A stretch of 41,713 nt of DNA from an uncultured Verrucomicrobiota bacterium (GTDB taxonomy: Bacteria > Verrucomicrobiota > Verrucomicrobiia > Methylacidiphilales > UBA1321), in assembly GCA_903863295.1 (NCBI GenBank), contig CAIPBM010000113.1, positions 1 through 41,713 on the forward strand, given 5' to 3'. This document shows, piece after piece, positions 17,552 to 25,116 of this stretch. The position numbers and the translations under genes were made by a program. Every line of letters begins with the position of its first letter. The stretch's first letter is position 1. The notes beneath the pieces were generated by a model. It did no database searches and had not been told where the DNA came from. It saw nothing but the letters and a program-made list of their open reading frames with translations.

Positions 17552-17568
17552 TGCTCAAACCATGCCAA
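17552..17568 (-). promoter_or_regulatory. Sigma-54-type promoter B (DUF1328 gene)
   Basis: Minus strand reads TTGGCATGGTTTGAGCA, with GG and GC separated by exactly 10 bases. It sits about 38 bases before ATG 17515, leaving room for a short leader with the ribosome binding site. Shares TTGGCATG with promoter C. Confidence 0.68.
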
Positions 17569-17693
17569 GACGATGAACGAGTCTCAAGTGGCTTGCTTCC
17601 AATTGGTTGTGAAATTTATATAACGGCAAGGAGACTTTTTAGTCGGGCGGTTTGCATCACGAGAACGGAGAGCTGAACGGGCGGGGAAATGAG

Positions 17694-17729
17694 AAAACCC
17701 GAACCGGCATGATCGCATGCCAGTTCGGG
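17694..17729 (-). terminator. Rho-independent terminator of the csbD gene
   Basis: Strong hairpin: cccgaaccggcatg (17698-17711) pairs with catgccagttcggg (17716-17729) around a 4-base loop, with one mismatch. On the minus strand it is followed by TTTTC. It lies 20 bases beyond the csbD stop codon. Confidence 0.85.
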
Positions 17730-17748
17730 CTTTCGGAGTTGGAGCAGA

Positions 17749-17946
17749 TTATTGGCTCAACTTTTTCAGCAAATGCCGGACATCACCCGCCGTGGAGCCG
17801 ATCCGTTTCTGGATCCGGCCCACCAGTTCGTCTTCCTGACCGTCCGTGTAGGTCAGGTCATCGTCGGTGAGATTGCCGTAGGTTTGCTTGAGTTTGCCTT
17901 TGAGCACGTTCCAATTGCCTTTGAGATTGAGTTCTGTCTCGTTCAT
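17749..17946 (-). CDS. CsbD family stress protein
   Basis: A 65-residue protein with the CsbD pattern: a helix beginning NLKGNWNVLKGKLKQTYGNLTDDDL, then YTDGQEDELVGRIQKRIG. CsbD-like proteins are small, abundant and induced in general stress (sigma-B regulon in Bacillus); their activity is unknown. ATG 17946 is chosen because AAAGGA precedes it at good spacing; the frame runs upstream to 18027 with no coding merit. It has its own sigma-54-type promoter (C) and a strong terminator, so it is a single-gene unit. Confidence 0.92.
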   Translation of the reverse strand: MNETELNLKGNWNVLKGKLKQTYGNLTDDDLTYTDGQEDELVGRIQKRIGSTAGDVRHLLKKLSQ

Positions 17947-18010
17947 GAGGATTCCTTTGTAAACCGGGTTATTTTCAAAGATGGAAACGAATTCCACCTT
18001 TTCACGAGTT

Positions 18011-18027
18011 TGCACCACGCATGCCAA
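18011..18027 (-). promoter_or_regulatory. Sigma-54-type promoter C (csbD)
   Basis: Minus strand reads TTGGCATGCGTGGTGCA. GG and GC are separated by exactly 10 bases and 14 of 17 positions suit the consensus by eye. It is about 66 bases before the csbD ATG at 17946. Confidence 0.72.
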
Positions 18028-18149
18028 CGTGGAACTTGTTGATAACCTGCTCCCTCAGAACAGCTTGAAGATATGCTTTTAGAAAGGCGTGGTGGACGAA
18101 GCCGCTAATTGCTCGGCCTTTCAGGAAAAATCATGCGCTCTGCAAGTAC

Positions 18150-18686
18150 CTAGTCCTTGGAATTATAGAGCGCGATGAAGGAAAAGCCGTAGATGATGAG
18201 GTCGATACCGATGAACGTTCCGATGACCCATAATCCCGAGCTGGGCCAGTGGACGATGATCAGGATGCCGAGCAGGAGTGTGACGAGACCGCTGAAAACT
18301 AGGGCACCCCGATGGAGCATGCCCGGATGCGAAAGGGCAAAGCCCAGCCGGAACATGCCGCCGACCAGAAAGTAGGAGGCGAGGATGAGCGTGATGACCG
18401 CCGCACCTTGGGCGCAATCGGCCATCAGCAGGAAGCCCATGATGGAGGCGAGGACTCCGGCCAGAAGTTGAACGGCGAAACGTTCCCAACCCCGGGTCCA
18501 AAACGAGTGGACGAGCCCAGCCACGCCCGCGATGAAAAGAACCGCACCGAAAAAGAATACAGACGCCAAAGTAACCACGAGCGGGCTGAGCACCGCGATG
18601 GCCCCGGCTACCACGTAGAGAATGCCGAGGGCGAGGAACCATCCGGATTTATGGTGAGGGGGAGGAGTCGCGAGATCGGTTGTCAT
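18150..18686 (-). CDS. HdeD / DUF308 family membrane protein
   Basis: A 178-residue inner-membrane protein with six predicted helices in three hairpins, each with the G-x-L/A-x-G patterns of DUF308 (for example LALGILYVVAGAIAVLSP and LLAGVLASIMGFLLM). HdeD of E. coli belongs to this family and contributes to acid resistance at high cell density. The gene lies upstream of csbD on the same strand, about 200 bases away, and is divergent from the next membrane-protein gene. I found no sigma-54-type motif before it, so it may be controlled differently from csbD. Confidence 0.88.
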   Translation of the reverse strand: MTTDLATPPPHHKSGWFLALGILYVVAGAIAVLSPLVVTLASVFFFGAVLFIAGVAGLVHSFWTRGWERFAVQLLAGVLASIMGFLLMADCAQGAAVITLILASYFLVGGMFRLGFALSHPGMLHRGALVFSGLVTLLLGILIIVHWPSSGLWVIGTFIGIDLIIYGFSFIALYNSKD

Positions 18687-18780
18687 GGTCTTATGCCTAG
18701 AGGATAAAATTCGGTTGGCAATCGGATTGTCGCGTCATTTCCGGCTGGGAAAAATTCCATGGCTTGGCGAGTTTTGCATC

Positions 18781-19473
18781 GTGAGCTTGAAACACTCCCC
18801 TTATTCGACCGCGCGTCTCTTGCTCATCGGTCTGGCCATCAGCTTTTTTGGTCTTCTATTTTTAACGGCGTCGATCTATCCGGGCCAGTACGATTGGCGC
18901 TACCGGGTGATCTCCAGTCTGGCTTCGCCGAAGGACAATCCGCACTTCCACGGAGTGGCGAGCCTTGGGTTGGCATGGACCGGAGTGTTTCTCTGGATGT
19001 TTGCCGATTGTCTGTTGGCGGCGACACGCGCGGCAACTCCACGCCTTGCCATCCGGGCCAGTCGCCTGCAAAAAGCGGGCGCCATGTGGCTCATCCTCGC
19101 GGCCTTGATTTCGAGTCAGGATCGATGGTTGGGCCGGCCTCGGTTGCACGAGGATCTGGCAGAATTGGCGGGACTTTTTCTAGGTCTGGCGTTTGTGCTC
19201 TGGACCTGGGGTCTGGTGACCCGACCCGCAACGACGAAGCGGTATGGCTTGAAGATTATGCTGGTTCTGCTGACGCTCCTGCCCCTCGGTGGCTTGTTGC
19301 TGAGCCGTGCGGCGCTCTTCATCGCCTATTTGCGGGATTCACGTGCCGACTATGAACAGTTCAAGCATTCCCTTTTTTGCAGCCTGGCATTCTGGGAGTG
19401 GAGCGGCGCGGTTTGCCTGTACCTGTTTCTAGTCGTGGCGACTTTTCTGCTTAAGGGAAGAACTCCTTTATAA
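18781..19473 (+). CDS. Multi-span membrane protein (DUF998-like)
   Basis: About 230 residues with around six membrane helices. The motif RVISSLASPKDNPHFHG followed by a hydrophobic helix recalls DUF998 and related integral membrane proteins, but the match is loose. GTG 18781 is preferred as start: the frame extends to an ATG at 18685, but that would overlap the first codon of the divergent HdeD gene and adds 32 residues without features. It ends just before a palindromic repeat pair, with the DEAD-box gene converging from the other side. Function unknown. Confidence 0.65.
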   Translation: MSLKHSPYSTARLLLIGLAISFFGLLFLTASIYPGQYDWRYRVISSLASPKDNPHFHGVASLGLAWTGVFLWMFADCLLAATRAATPRLAIRASRLQKAGAMWLILAALISSQDRWLGRPRLHEDLAELAGLFLGLAFVLWTWGLVTRPATTKRYGLKIMLVLLTLLPLGGLLLSRAALFIAYLRDSRADYEQFKHSLFCSLAFWEWSGAVCLYLFLVVATFLLKGRTPL

Positions 19474-19476
19474 ATT

Positions 19477-19510
19477 CCGTCATCCTGAGCTTGTCGAAGG
19501 ATCAGCTTCC
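19477..19510 (+). repeat. Palindromic intergenic repeat, left arm (copy 2)
   Basis: Same unit as 8506-8539 over its whole length (ccgtcatcctgagcttgtcg, then aaggatcagcttcc). It starts three bases after the stop of the upstream gene. Confidence 0.85.
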
Positions 19511-19548
19511 ATTAACGTCCGGCACTCTCAGATAACTTCAAAATCACC

Positions 19549-19583
19549 GGAGGCTGATCCTTCGACAGGCTCAGGATGACAGA
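19549..19583 (-). repeat. Palindromic intergenic repeat, right arm (copy 2)
   Basis: Inverted partner of 19477-19510 with about 38 bases between (core gatccttcgacaggctcagg). Again it fills the gap between convergent genes, here the membrane protein and the DEAD-box helicase. Confidence 0.85.
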
Positions 19584-19616
19584 TTTGTAGAGGGGGCAGA
19601 GTGACCTTTCGGCCCC

Positions 19617-20846
19617 CTACCGCCGACGGACACCGAAGCTGTAGCCTTTGCCGGCACGACCGCCACGGATATTACCCGCTTTGCCGATGACATGCTTGGC
19701 CTTGTCATCGAGCGCGAGGGAGTAGACATACTTGAAATTGTCGAGCTTCTTGCGCGGGATTTCCTGGCCGATAAAGCGCTCAATGGCGGCGACATCGGGG
19801 CCTTCCTCGGCGGTCATCAGGGTGAAGGCATCGCCTTCGGATTGCGCGCGACCAGTGCGGCCAATGCGATGAACGTAGTCATCGGGATGCTGCGGTACGT
19901 CGTAATTGATGACGTGAGTGATGGTCGAAATATCGATGCCGCGCGAGGCGATGTCGGTCGCGACCATGACCTCATACTTGCCGCTGCGGAAACCTTCCAG
20001 CGCTTCGTTGCGTTCGCCTTGGGAACGGTCGGAGTGCATGACGGCGACTTTGTGTCCGGATGTCTCCAGCCGTGCGGAAATCCGGTCGGCGTTGACCTTG
20101 GTGCGGGTGAAAATGAGCACGGAGTGGTAGTGCGTCCGTTCCAGGATTTCCAGCAACAGATCGAACTTCTGCGAAGTGGCGACCGGATAAAGCGCGTGAG
20201 TGACCGTCTCTGCCGGTGAGCGGCGACCGCCGATTTCGATCTTCTCCGGATTGCGCAGCGCCCACTCGGTCAGCTTGGCGATTTCCGGCGGCATGGTGGC
20301 GGAGAAGAGAAGTGTCTGCCGTTCCTTCGGGCAGAGATCGATGATCCGGCGGACATCAGGCATGAAGCCCATGTCGAGCATCCGGTCGGCTTCATCGAGG
20401 ACGAGGTGCTTGATGCCGCTGAGCGAGATGGTGCCCTTTTCAATGAAATCGAGCAGACGTCCCGGTGTGGCGACAAGAACATCGGTGCCGCGCTTGAGCT
20501 GCGCTTCCTGGCCACCATAGCCGACGCCGCCGTAGACGACGGTGGTGCGGAGGTTGCCGAAACGGGAGTAGTCACGTGAGGCGACATCGACCTGTGCGGC
20601 GAGTTCGCGCGTCGGTTCCAGAACCAGGACGCGAATGGCGGTCGGATCGTTTTCCTTCAGCAGGGAAAGGAGGGGAAGCATGAACGCCGCCGTCTTGCCG
20701 GTGCCCGTTTGCGAGGCTCCGATGAGATCCTTGCCGCCGAGAACGATGGGGAAAGCCTGAAGCTGGATCGGCGTGGGATCCATGTAGCCCATCGACTGCA
20801 CACCGTGAATGACATCTTCCGACAGGCCGAGATTTTGAAAGGACAT
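19617..20846 (-). CDS. DEAD-box RNA helicase (RhlE-like)
   Basis: A 409-residue ATP-dependent RNA helicase acting in RNA remodelling and decay or ribosome assembly. All core motifs are present in order: Q motif (DPTPIQLQAF), Walker A (ASQTGTGKT), PTRELAAQ, TPGRLLDF, DEAD box, SAT, TDIASRGID and HRIGRTGRA. The C-terminal extension is short and basic (GRAGKGYSFGVRRR), as in RhlE-type enzymes. Its ATG immediately follows the rho stop codon, so the two are one operon, tying a helicase to transcription termination. Confidence 0.94.
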   Translation of the reverse strand: MSFQNLGLSEDVIHGVQSMGYMDPTPIQLQAFPIVLGGKDLIGASQTGTGKTAAFMLPLLSLLKENDPTAIRVLVLEPTRELAAQVDVASRDYSRFGNLRTTVVYGGVGYGGQEAQLKRGTDVLVATPGRLLDFIEKGTISLSGIKHLVLDEADRMLDMGFMPDVRRIIDLCPKERQTLLFSATMPPEIAKLTEWALRNPEKIEIGGRRSPAETVTHALYPVATSQKFDLLLEILERTHYHSVLIFTRTKVNADRISARLETSGHKVAVMHSDRSQGERNEALEGFRSGKYEVMVATDIASRGIDISTITHVINYDVPQHPDDYVHRIGRTGRAQSEGDAFTLMTAEEGPDVAAIERFIGQEIPRKKLDNFKYVYSLALDDKAKHVIGKAGNIRGGRAGKGYSFGVRRR

Positions 20847-21965
20847 TTAGGTGGTGGGGCGGGCGGGGAGTTGTTCGAGGGCGGTTTTGTTGTCGGGGAA
20901 TTTTTTCAGAATCATCAGCAACCGCTCCATCTGCGCCTGCACCGGCAGACCGTGCAGGCCGCGCCGGATAATTGTCACCTTATCTAAAATTGCCTTGGGC
21001 AAAAGAAGTTCCTCGCGCCGCGTGCCCGATTTCTCGATATCGATCGAGGGGTAGACGCGCGCCTCGGCGAGACGGCGATCAAGCACGATCTCCATGTTGC
21101 CGGTGCCCTTGAACTCCTGAAAAATCACTTCGTCCATGCGCGAACCGGTATCGATCAGCGCCGTGGCGACGATGGTTAATGCCCCGGCTTCCTCCGTCTG
21201 GCGGGCGGCGGCGAAAATCTTGCGCGGGATTTCGAGAGCCCGCGCGCTGATGCCGCCGCTCATCGTATTGCCCTTGGAGCCCTGGTTGAAGGCGCGACCG
21301 AGGCGCGTGATGGAATCGAGCAGGATGAAGACATCGCGACCGCTCTCGACGAGGCGCTTGGCGCGCTCGATGACGAGCTTGGCGAGGCGGACGTGACTGG
21401 CGTTCTCCTGGTCGTTGGAGGAGGACCAGATCTCGCCGCGACCGGCGAGGAACTGGCGGAAATCGGTGACTTCCTCCGGACGTTCATCGATCAGGACGAT
21501 CATGACGAAGGTATCAGGAGAATTGATCAGCACCGCGTCGGCGATGGCCTGCATCAGCATCGTCTTGCCGGAGCGGGGTGAGGCGACGATCAGACCGCGT
21601 TGACCGTGGCCGATGGGCGTCATCAAGTCGAGCACGCGGGCGGAGAGTTTGTCCGCGCCAGTCTCGAGCTTGATCCAGCGGTTCGGATTGATCGTGGTCA
21701 GCTCTTCAAAGGGGAGTTGGTCCCGGTACAAGTCGATGCCTCGTTCGTTGATCTGCTGCAGCTCGATGAGCTGCGGGCCGCGGCCATTGGAAATGCTCAT
21801 GCCGGAGAGCTGCACGCCGTCGCGCAGGCCGTTGCGCTTGATCATATCGGGCGGGACAAAGACGTCCTGCGGCGTTGGTGCGCTGCCCCGCTCGGGTCTG
21901 CGCAAGAAGCCGTAACCTTTATCGTGAATCTCGAGAATGCCCGCTACGGGCGATGAATCTGACAT
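20847..21965 (-). CDS. rho: Transcription termination factor Rho
   Basis: A 372-residue hexameric RNA-DNA helicase that ends untranslated transcripts. An S1-like cold-shock RNA-binding domain (about 5-75, ILEIHDKGYGFLRRP) leads into the RecA-type ATPase: Walker A GLIVASPRSGKT, VLIDERPEEVTDF, Walker B VFILLDSITRLGRAFN, and the Q/R-loop block TALIDTGSRMDEVIFQEFKG. The family usually has 410-430 or more residues; the N-terminal Rho-N helical bundle is missing here. The start is well placed at MSDSSPVAG, right before the RNA-binding domain. Walker A has PRSGKT in place of PKAGKT, a conservative change. Confidence 0.95.
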   Translation of the reverse strand: MSDSSPVAGILEIHDKGYGFLRRPERGSAPTPQDVFVPPDMIKRNGLRDGVQLSGMSISNGRGPQLIELQQINERGIDLYRDQLPFEELTTINPNRWIKLETGADKLSARVLDLMTPIGHGQRGLIVASPRSGKTMLMQAIADAVLINSPDTFVMIVLIDERPEEVTDFRQFLAGRGEIWSSSNDQENASHVRLAKLVIERAKRLVESGRDVFILLDSITRLGRAFNQGSKGNTMSGGISARALEIPRKIFAAARQTEEAGALTIVATALIDTGSRMDEVIFQEFKGTGNMEIVLDRRLAEARVYPSIDIEKSGTRREELLLPKAILDKVTIIRRGLHGLPVQAQMERLLMILKKFPDNKTALEQLPARPTT

Positions 21966-22032
21966 GGGGAAAACGTACCGCCGACGGGCAATACGTGGGC
22001 AACCTCGCTGATTCCGCGGCGGAACGCAAGGA

Positions 22033-22530
22033 TTATTTTCCTGCAGGAGCCTTCCCCACCAGCGTCAGCACCGCCTGCCAGTAGAGCAGAAAAGGAATGC
22101 TCGGTCCCGCCTTGGGATCGGCGGCGGGCTGCGCCTCATCGCCATTTTTCGGATACTCGTTCGTCCCCTCTGCATTGAACTTGCGATCATCCGTCGCGAG
22201 ATCAATCACCCACGAACCGCCCTGTCCCGGATAATAATACTTGGGCGCCCACTTGTAGACCTTGGCAGCATTGAGCCCCTGGATAAACGCGAACCAATCG
22301 TCCGGCGCGGGATGCACGGTGACGTTCTCGAGCACCTTGTCGCCCATCGTGGTTTTGTAAATCACCGCATCGCCGCTCAGTTGAATGCTGGTCGTGGTGC
22401 CCTTGTCATCGAATTCCAGGTAGAGACTGTTGAACTTGGCGGGCTGGAAGGGATCGGGGACGAGGTCGGCGGCGTGAAGCGAAAGTGACAGGACGACAAA
22501 AAGAGATGCTGCAATGACAAGTGAATTCAC
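22033..22530 (-). CDS. Secreted protein of unknown function
   Basis: A 165-residue protein with a clear signal peptide (about 1-20, ending SLHAA). The mature part has a beta-rich pattern (FNSLYLEFDDKGTTTSIQLSG), a WFAFIQGLNAAKVYKW stretch and a GQGGSWVIDLATDD segment; it looks like a small periplasmic domain. No family was recognised. It lies upstream of rho on the same strand, with 67 bases between, and may be independent. A degenerate copy of the palindromic repeat follows its start on the other side. Confidence 0.75.
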   Translation of the reverse strand: MNSLVIAASLFVVLSLSLHAADLVPDPFQPAKFNSLYLEFDDKGTTTSIQLSGDAVIYKTTMGDKVLENVTVHPAPDDWFAFIQGLNAAKVYKWAPKYYYPGQGGSWVIDLATDDRKFNAEGTNEYPKNGDEAQPAADPKAGPSIPFLLYWQAVLTLVGKAPAGK

Positions 22531-22545
22531 GTCTGAATATAGAGT

Positions 22546-22579
22546 CCATTATCCCGAGTTTGTCGAGGGATCAGTTTGG
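22546..22579. repeat. Degenerate copy of the palindromic repeat
   Basis: Reads ccattatcccgagtttgtcg then agggatcagtttgg, differing at several positions from the unit at 8506-8539 but aligned over its whole length. A single arm, with no inverted partner nearby. Confidence 0.65.
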
Positions 22580-22640
22580 ATTTAGCGGTTTGTCCAGAAC
22601 CTAATGGATTTGCCTGACAAGTGCGATTCGCAATAGATTT

Positions 22641-22671
22641 TGTCTTGCAATTGTTTAACGCTGTCTTACAA
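22641..22671 (+). promoter_or_regulatory. Possible antitoxin operator (direct repeats)
   Basis: TGTCTTGCAA (22641-22650) and TGTCTTACAA (22662-22671) are direct repeats with one mismatch, 21 bases apart start to start, which is two helical turns. They end nine bases before the antitoxin start at 22680, where ribbon-helix-helix antitoxins commonly bind. Confidence 0.5.
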
Positions 22672-22679
22672 ATTCAGCT

Positions 22680-22913
22680 GTGACCACAACTCTTACCTTT
22701 CGCCTCGAAGCCAAACAGCGCAAAAAACTGCGCAGTCGAGCGAAATTTTTAGGTAAAAGTGAGTCGGAATTTTTGCGTGAATTGCTGGATCGTGAATTGG
22801 AAGAGAAGCCAATGTCTGCCCGAATTGAGCACCTCGCAGGTACGCTTTCATTAAAGGACAAAAAACAAGACAGTTGGGGAGAGGAGATCCGAAAGCGGAA
22901 TTGGCGTGAATAG
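22680..22913 (+). CDS. Ribbon-helix-helix antitoxin (VapB-like)
   Basis: A 77-residue protein beginning at GTG 22680. The first strand TTTLTFRLEAKQRKKLRSRAK and following helices (GKSESEFLRELLDREL) are typical of the ribbon-helix-helix DNA-binding fold. The C-terminal half is charged and probably disordered, ending in Trp-Arg-Glu, and would wrap the toxin. Its last eight bases overlap the PIN-domain gene. It likely neutralises that toxin and represses its own promoter through the direct repeats at 22641-22671. Confidence 0.85.
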   Translation: MTTTLTFRLEAKQRKKLRSRAKFLGKSESEFLRELLDRELEEKPMSARIEHLAGTLSLKDKKQDSWGEEIRKRNWRE

Positions 22914-23328
22914 CTGGCTTCTCGATGCGGGTCCTCTCATTGCCTTTCTGGATCGGAGTGATCCCTTTCACGTCCAGGTCAAGGCCGCTCTAGTCAGTTT
23001 TAAAGGCAAATTCTTTACCACGGGAGCGGTAATCACGGAAGCGATGCATTTTCTCCGTGTCGATATCGGAGGTCCCGCGACGTTGGTCGATTTTTTGGAA
23101 TCCAGCCGTACTGCCGTGGTTGATTGCTGTCAACCCGCTGATCTGAAACGCGCGGTCAAGTTGATGCAGAAGTATGCCGATACCCCGATGGATTTTGCAG
23201 ATGCCTCTCTGGTTCTTCTGGGCGACTCCTTGCGCGTGACCCAAGTCTGCACGTTGGACCGTCGCGGTTTTGCTACCTACCGGATGGCAACAGGCAAGAG
23301 ATTCACCTTAGTCTTGGACGAGAAGTAA
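22906..23328 (+). CDS. PIN-domain ribonuclease toxin (VapC-like)
   Basis: A 140-residue PIN-domain protein starting at GTG 22906. The acidic catalytic residues are in place: Asp7 (LLDAGPLIAFLD), Glu45 (ITEAMHFL), Asp96/Asp99 (MDFADASLV) and Asp118 (TLDRRGF). VapC-like toxins cleave RNA, often tRNA or rRNA, and block translation. It overlaps the antitoxin gene by eight bases. The pair probably acts as a stress or stability module; no sign of truncation. Confidence 0.88.
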   Translation: MNSWLLDAGPLIAFLDRSDPFHVQVKAALVSFKGKFFTTGAVITEAMHFLRVDIGGPATLVDFLESSRTAVVDCCQPADLKRAVKLMQKYADTPMDFADASLVLLGDSLRVTQVCTLDRRGFATYRMATGKRFTLVLDEK

Positions 23329-23386
23329 CCCTGCTGAGCGACTTTGTCTTCACATCTGCGTTCTTCGTTCTAACCTCTCACTTCAC

Positions 23387-24682
23387 ATGATCCCCCGTTA
23401 TTCCCGTCCTGAAATGGCCGCTCTCTGGAGCGAGGAAGCCAAGCTCAACCACTGGCTTGAAATCGAAGTGCTCGCCTGCGAGGGCATGGCCCGTTACGGC
23501 CACATTCCCGCTGAGGACGCGCAGATTATCCGCGCCAAGGCGAAGTTCGACATCGAGAAGGTGCGCGAGAACGAGAAGCGCACCAACCATGACGTCATCG
23601 CGTTCCTGGAGGAGGTCGCAGTGCACGTGGGCGGGCCGGGCCGTTTTATCCATCGCGGGCTGACTTCGTCCGATTTGCTCGATACGACCATGGCGCTGCA
23701 ATTGGTCGCCAGCGCCGATCTTTTGCTCGCCGACTTGGGCAAGCTGCGCGAGGCCATCGCGGTTCGCGCGAAGGAGCACAAATTCACGCCGATGATGGGC
23801 CGTTCCCATGGCATCCACGCGGAACCGATCACCTACGGCCTCAAGCTGGCGCTGATGTACGACGAGTTTGGCCGCGCGATCAAGCGGCTGACTGAGGCGA
23901 AGGAGCAGATCGCGGTGGGCAAGCTTTCCGGCGCGGTTGGCACCCACGCGCATCTCGATCCGCGCGTGGAGGAATTCGTCTGCGAGAAGCTGGGCCTCAA
24001 GGCCGCCGATCTCTCCACGCAGATCATCCAGCGCGATCGCCATGCCCACTTCATGAGCACGCTCGCGCTCATCGCCAGCAGCATTGATCGCTGGGCAACC
24101 GAGTTCCGGCATCTCCAGCGCACGGAAGTTCTGGAAGTGGAGGAATTCTTCGCCGCCGGGCAAAAGGGGAGCAGCGCCATGCCGCACAAGCGCAACCCGA
24201 TCACGGGTGAGAAACTCAGCGGGCTTGCGCGGGTTATTCGTGGTAACTCGGTCGCGGCGCTGGAAAACGTGGCCCTCTGGCATGAGCGCGATATCTCCCA
24301 CTCCTCGGTCGAGCGAATCATCTTCCCCGATAGCTGCGAGTTGCTCAGCTACATGCTCAAGCTCACGACGGATCTTGTCGCGCGGCAGATTGTCTATCCG
24401 GAGAACATGGCCAACAACCTGGCCAAATCGAAGGGGCTCATCTTTTCCCAGTCGGTGCTTCTCGCCCTGGCCGACAAGGGCCTGCCTCGCCAGACCGCCT
24501 ACGAAGCGGTACAGGCGGCGTCGATGGCTTGCTGGCGCGGAACGGAGCCGTTACCGGTTCACCTCAAGCGCTCGAAGGAAATTCTCTCCGTGCTGACGGA
24601 GAAGGAAATTGATGAACTCTGTTCACCGGAGCGTCATTTCCAGTATGTGGATGAGACGTTTAAGAAGCTGGGGTTGAGTTGA
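23387..24682 (+). CDS. purB: Adenylosuccinate lyase
   Basis: A 431-residue enzyme of purine synthesis; it releases fumarate from SAICAR and from adenylosuccinate. The start motif MIPRYSRPEMAALWSEE is characteristic. The signature GSSAMPHKRNP (about residues 261-271) contains the catalytic loop serine, and TNHDVIAF and GRSHGIHAEP carry substrate-binding histidines. Length is normal for the short PurB type. The partner enzyme PurA is encoded at 38477-39742. It is followed by a compact palindrome and then tatA. Confidence 0.96.
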   Translation: MIPRYSRPEMAALWSEEAKLNHWLEIEVLACEGMARYGHIPAEDAQIIRAKAKFDIEKVRENEKRTNHDVIAFLEEVAVHVGGPGRFIHRGLTSSDLLDTTMALQLVASADLLLADLGKLREAIAVRAKEHKFTPMMGRSHGIHAEPITYGLKLALMYDEFGRAIKRLTEAKEQIAVGKLSGAVGTHAHLDPRVEEFVCEKLGLKAADLSTQIIQRDRHAHFMSTLALIASSIDRWATEFRHLQRTEVLEVEEFFAAGQKGSSAMPHKRNPITGEKLSGLARVIRGNSVAALENVALWHERDISHSSVERIIFPDSCELLSYMLKLTTDLVARQIVYPENMANNLAKSKGLIFSQSVLLALADKGLPRQTAYEAVQAASMACWRGTEPLPVHLKRSKEILSVLTEKEIDELCSPERHFQYVDETFKKLGLS

Positions 24683-24706
24683 CCTCGGTCAGATCACTTT
24701 AATAAT

Positions 24707-24737
24707 CCGTCATCCTTCGACAAGCTCAGGATGACGG
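24707..24737. repeat. Compact palindromic repeat (copy 3)
   Basis: ccgtcatcc and ggatgacgg form a 9-bp stem around a 13-base loop that contains ttcgacaagctca. It is a fused short form of the family at 8506-8663 and 19477-19583, 25 bases after the purB stop. Confidence 0.8.
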
Positions 24738-24810
24738 GCTTTGTCGACGCCTTCGATTTCAGTTGTGTGCCTCTCAGAGTGGGAGTAGGTTACGAGTCTA
24801 GGAACAAATT

Positions 24811-25116
24811 ATGGACCATCCCTTTTTCGCCATTGGACTGCCTCACGGCGTGGAGTGGCTTTATATCTTGATCGGGGTCATCATTCTCTTCGGCGCGGAC
24901 AAGTTGCCGAAGCTGGCGCGCGGATTGGGCAAGAGCCTGGGCGAGTTCAAGAAAGCCAAGGAAGATTTTGAAAAGGAAATGCACAGCGCAGCCAATACGG
25001 CCGATGTGAAGCCGGTGACGGATCAAAATCGCATCGGCGGTAATTTGCCTGAGCCAGTCAGGCCGACACCGGTCGCAACGGCTACTCCGGTTGACGCGCC
25101 GACCAAAACGAGCTGA
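24811..25116 (+). CDS. tatA: Twin-arginine translocase subunit TatA/E
   Basis: A 101-residue protein forming the channel part of the Tat pathway, which exports folded proteins. One membrane helix (about 14-27) ends in the conserved Phe27-Gly28 hinge (LFGADKLPKLARGLGKSLGEF), followed by an amphipathic helix and a long unstructured Pro/Ala/Thr tail. No tatB or tatC is in the window. Its last 35 bases overlap the convergent MFS gene. Confidence 0.93.
   Translation: MDHPFFAIGLPHGVEWLYILIGVIILFGADKLPKLARGLGKSLGEFKKAKEDFEKEMHSAANTADVKPVTDQNRIGGNLPEPVRPTPVATATPVDAPTKTS

Noticed and set aside
17238-17558. 106-codon minus-strand open frame overlapping the DUF1328 gene
   Set aside because: It is rich in Arg, Pro and Cys and reads out of frame with the clear DUF1328 protein at 17351-17515.
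18715-18733. Plus-strand TTGGCAATCGGATTGT, a near match to the sigma-54 motif before the gene at 18781
   Set aside because: Spacing is right but the -12 doublet is GT, not GC. It may still be worth including in a matrix search, but I do not claim it.
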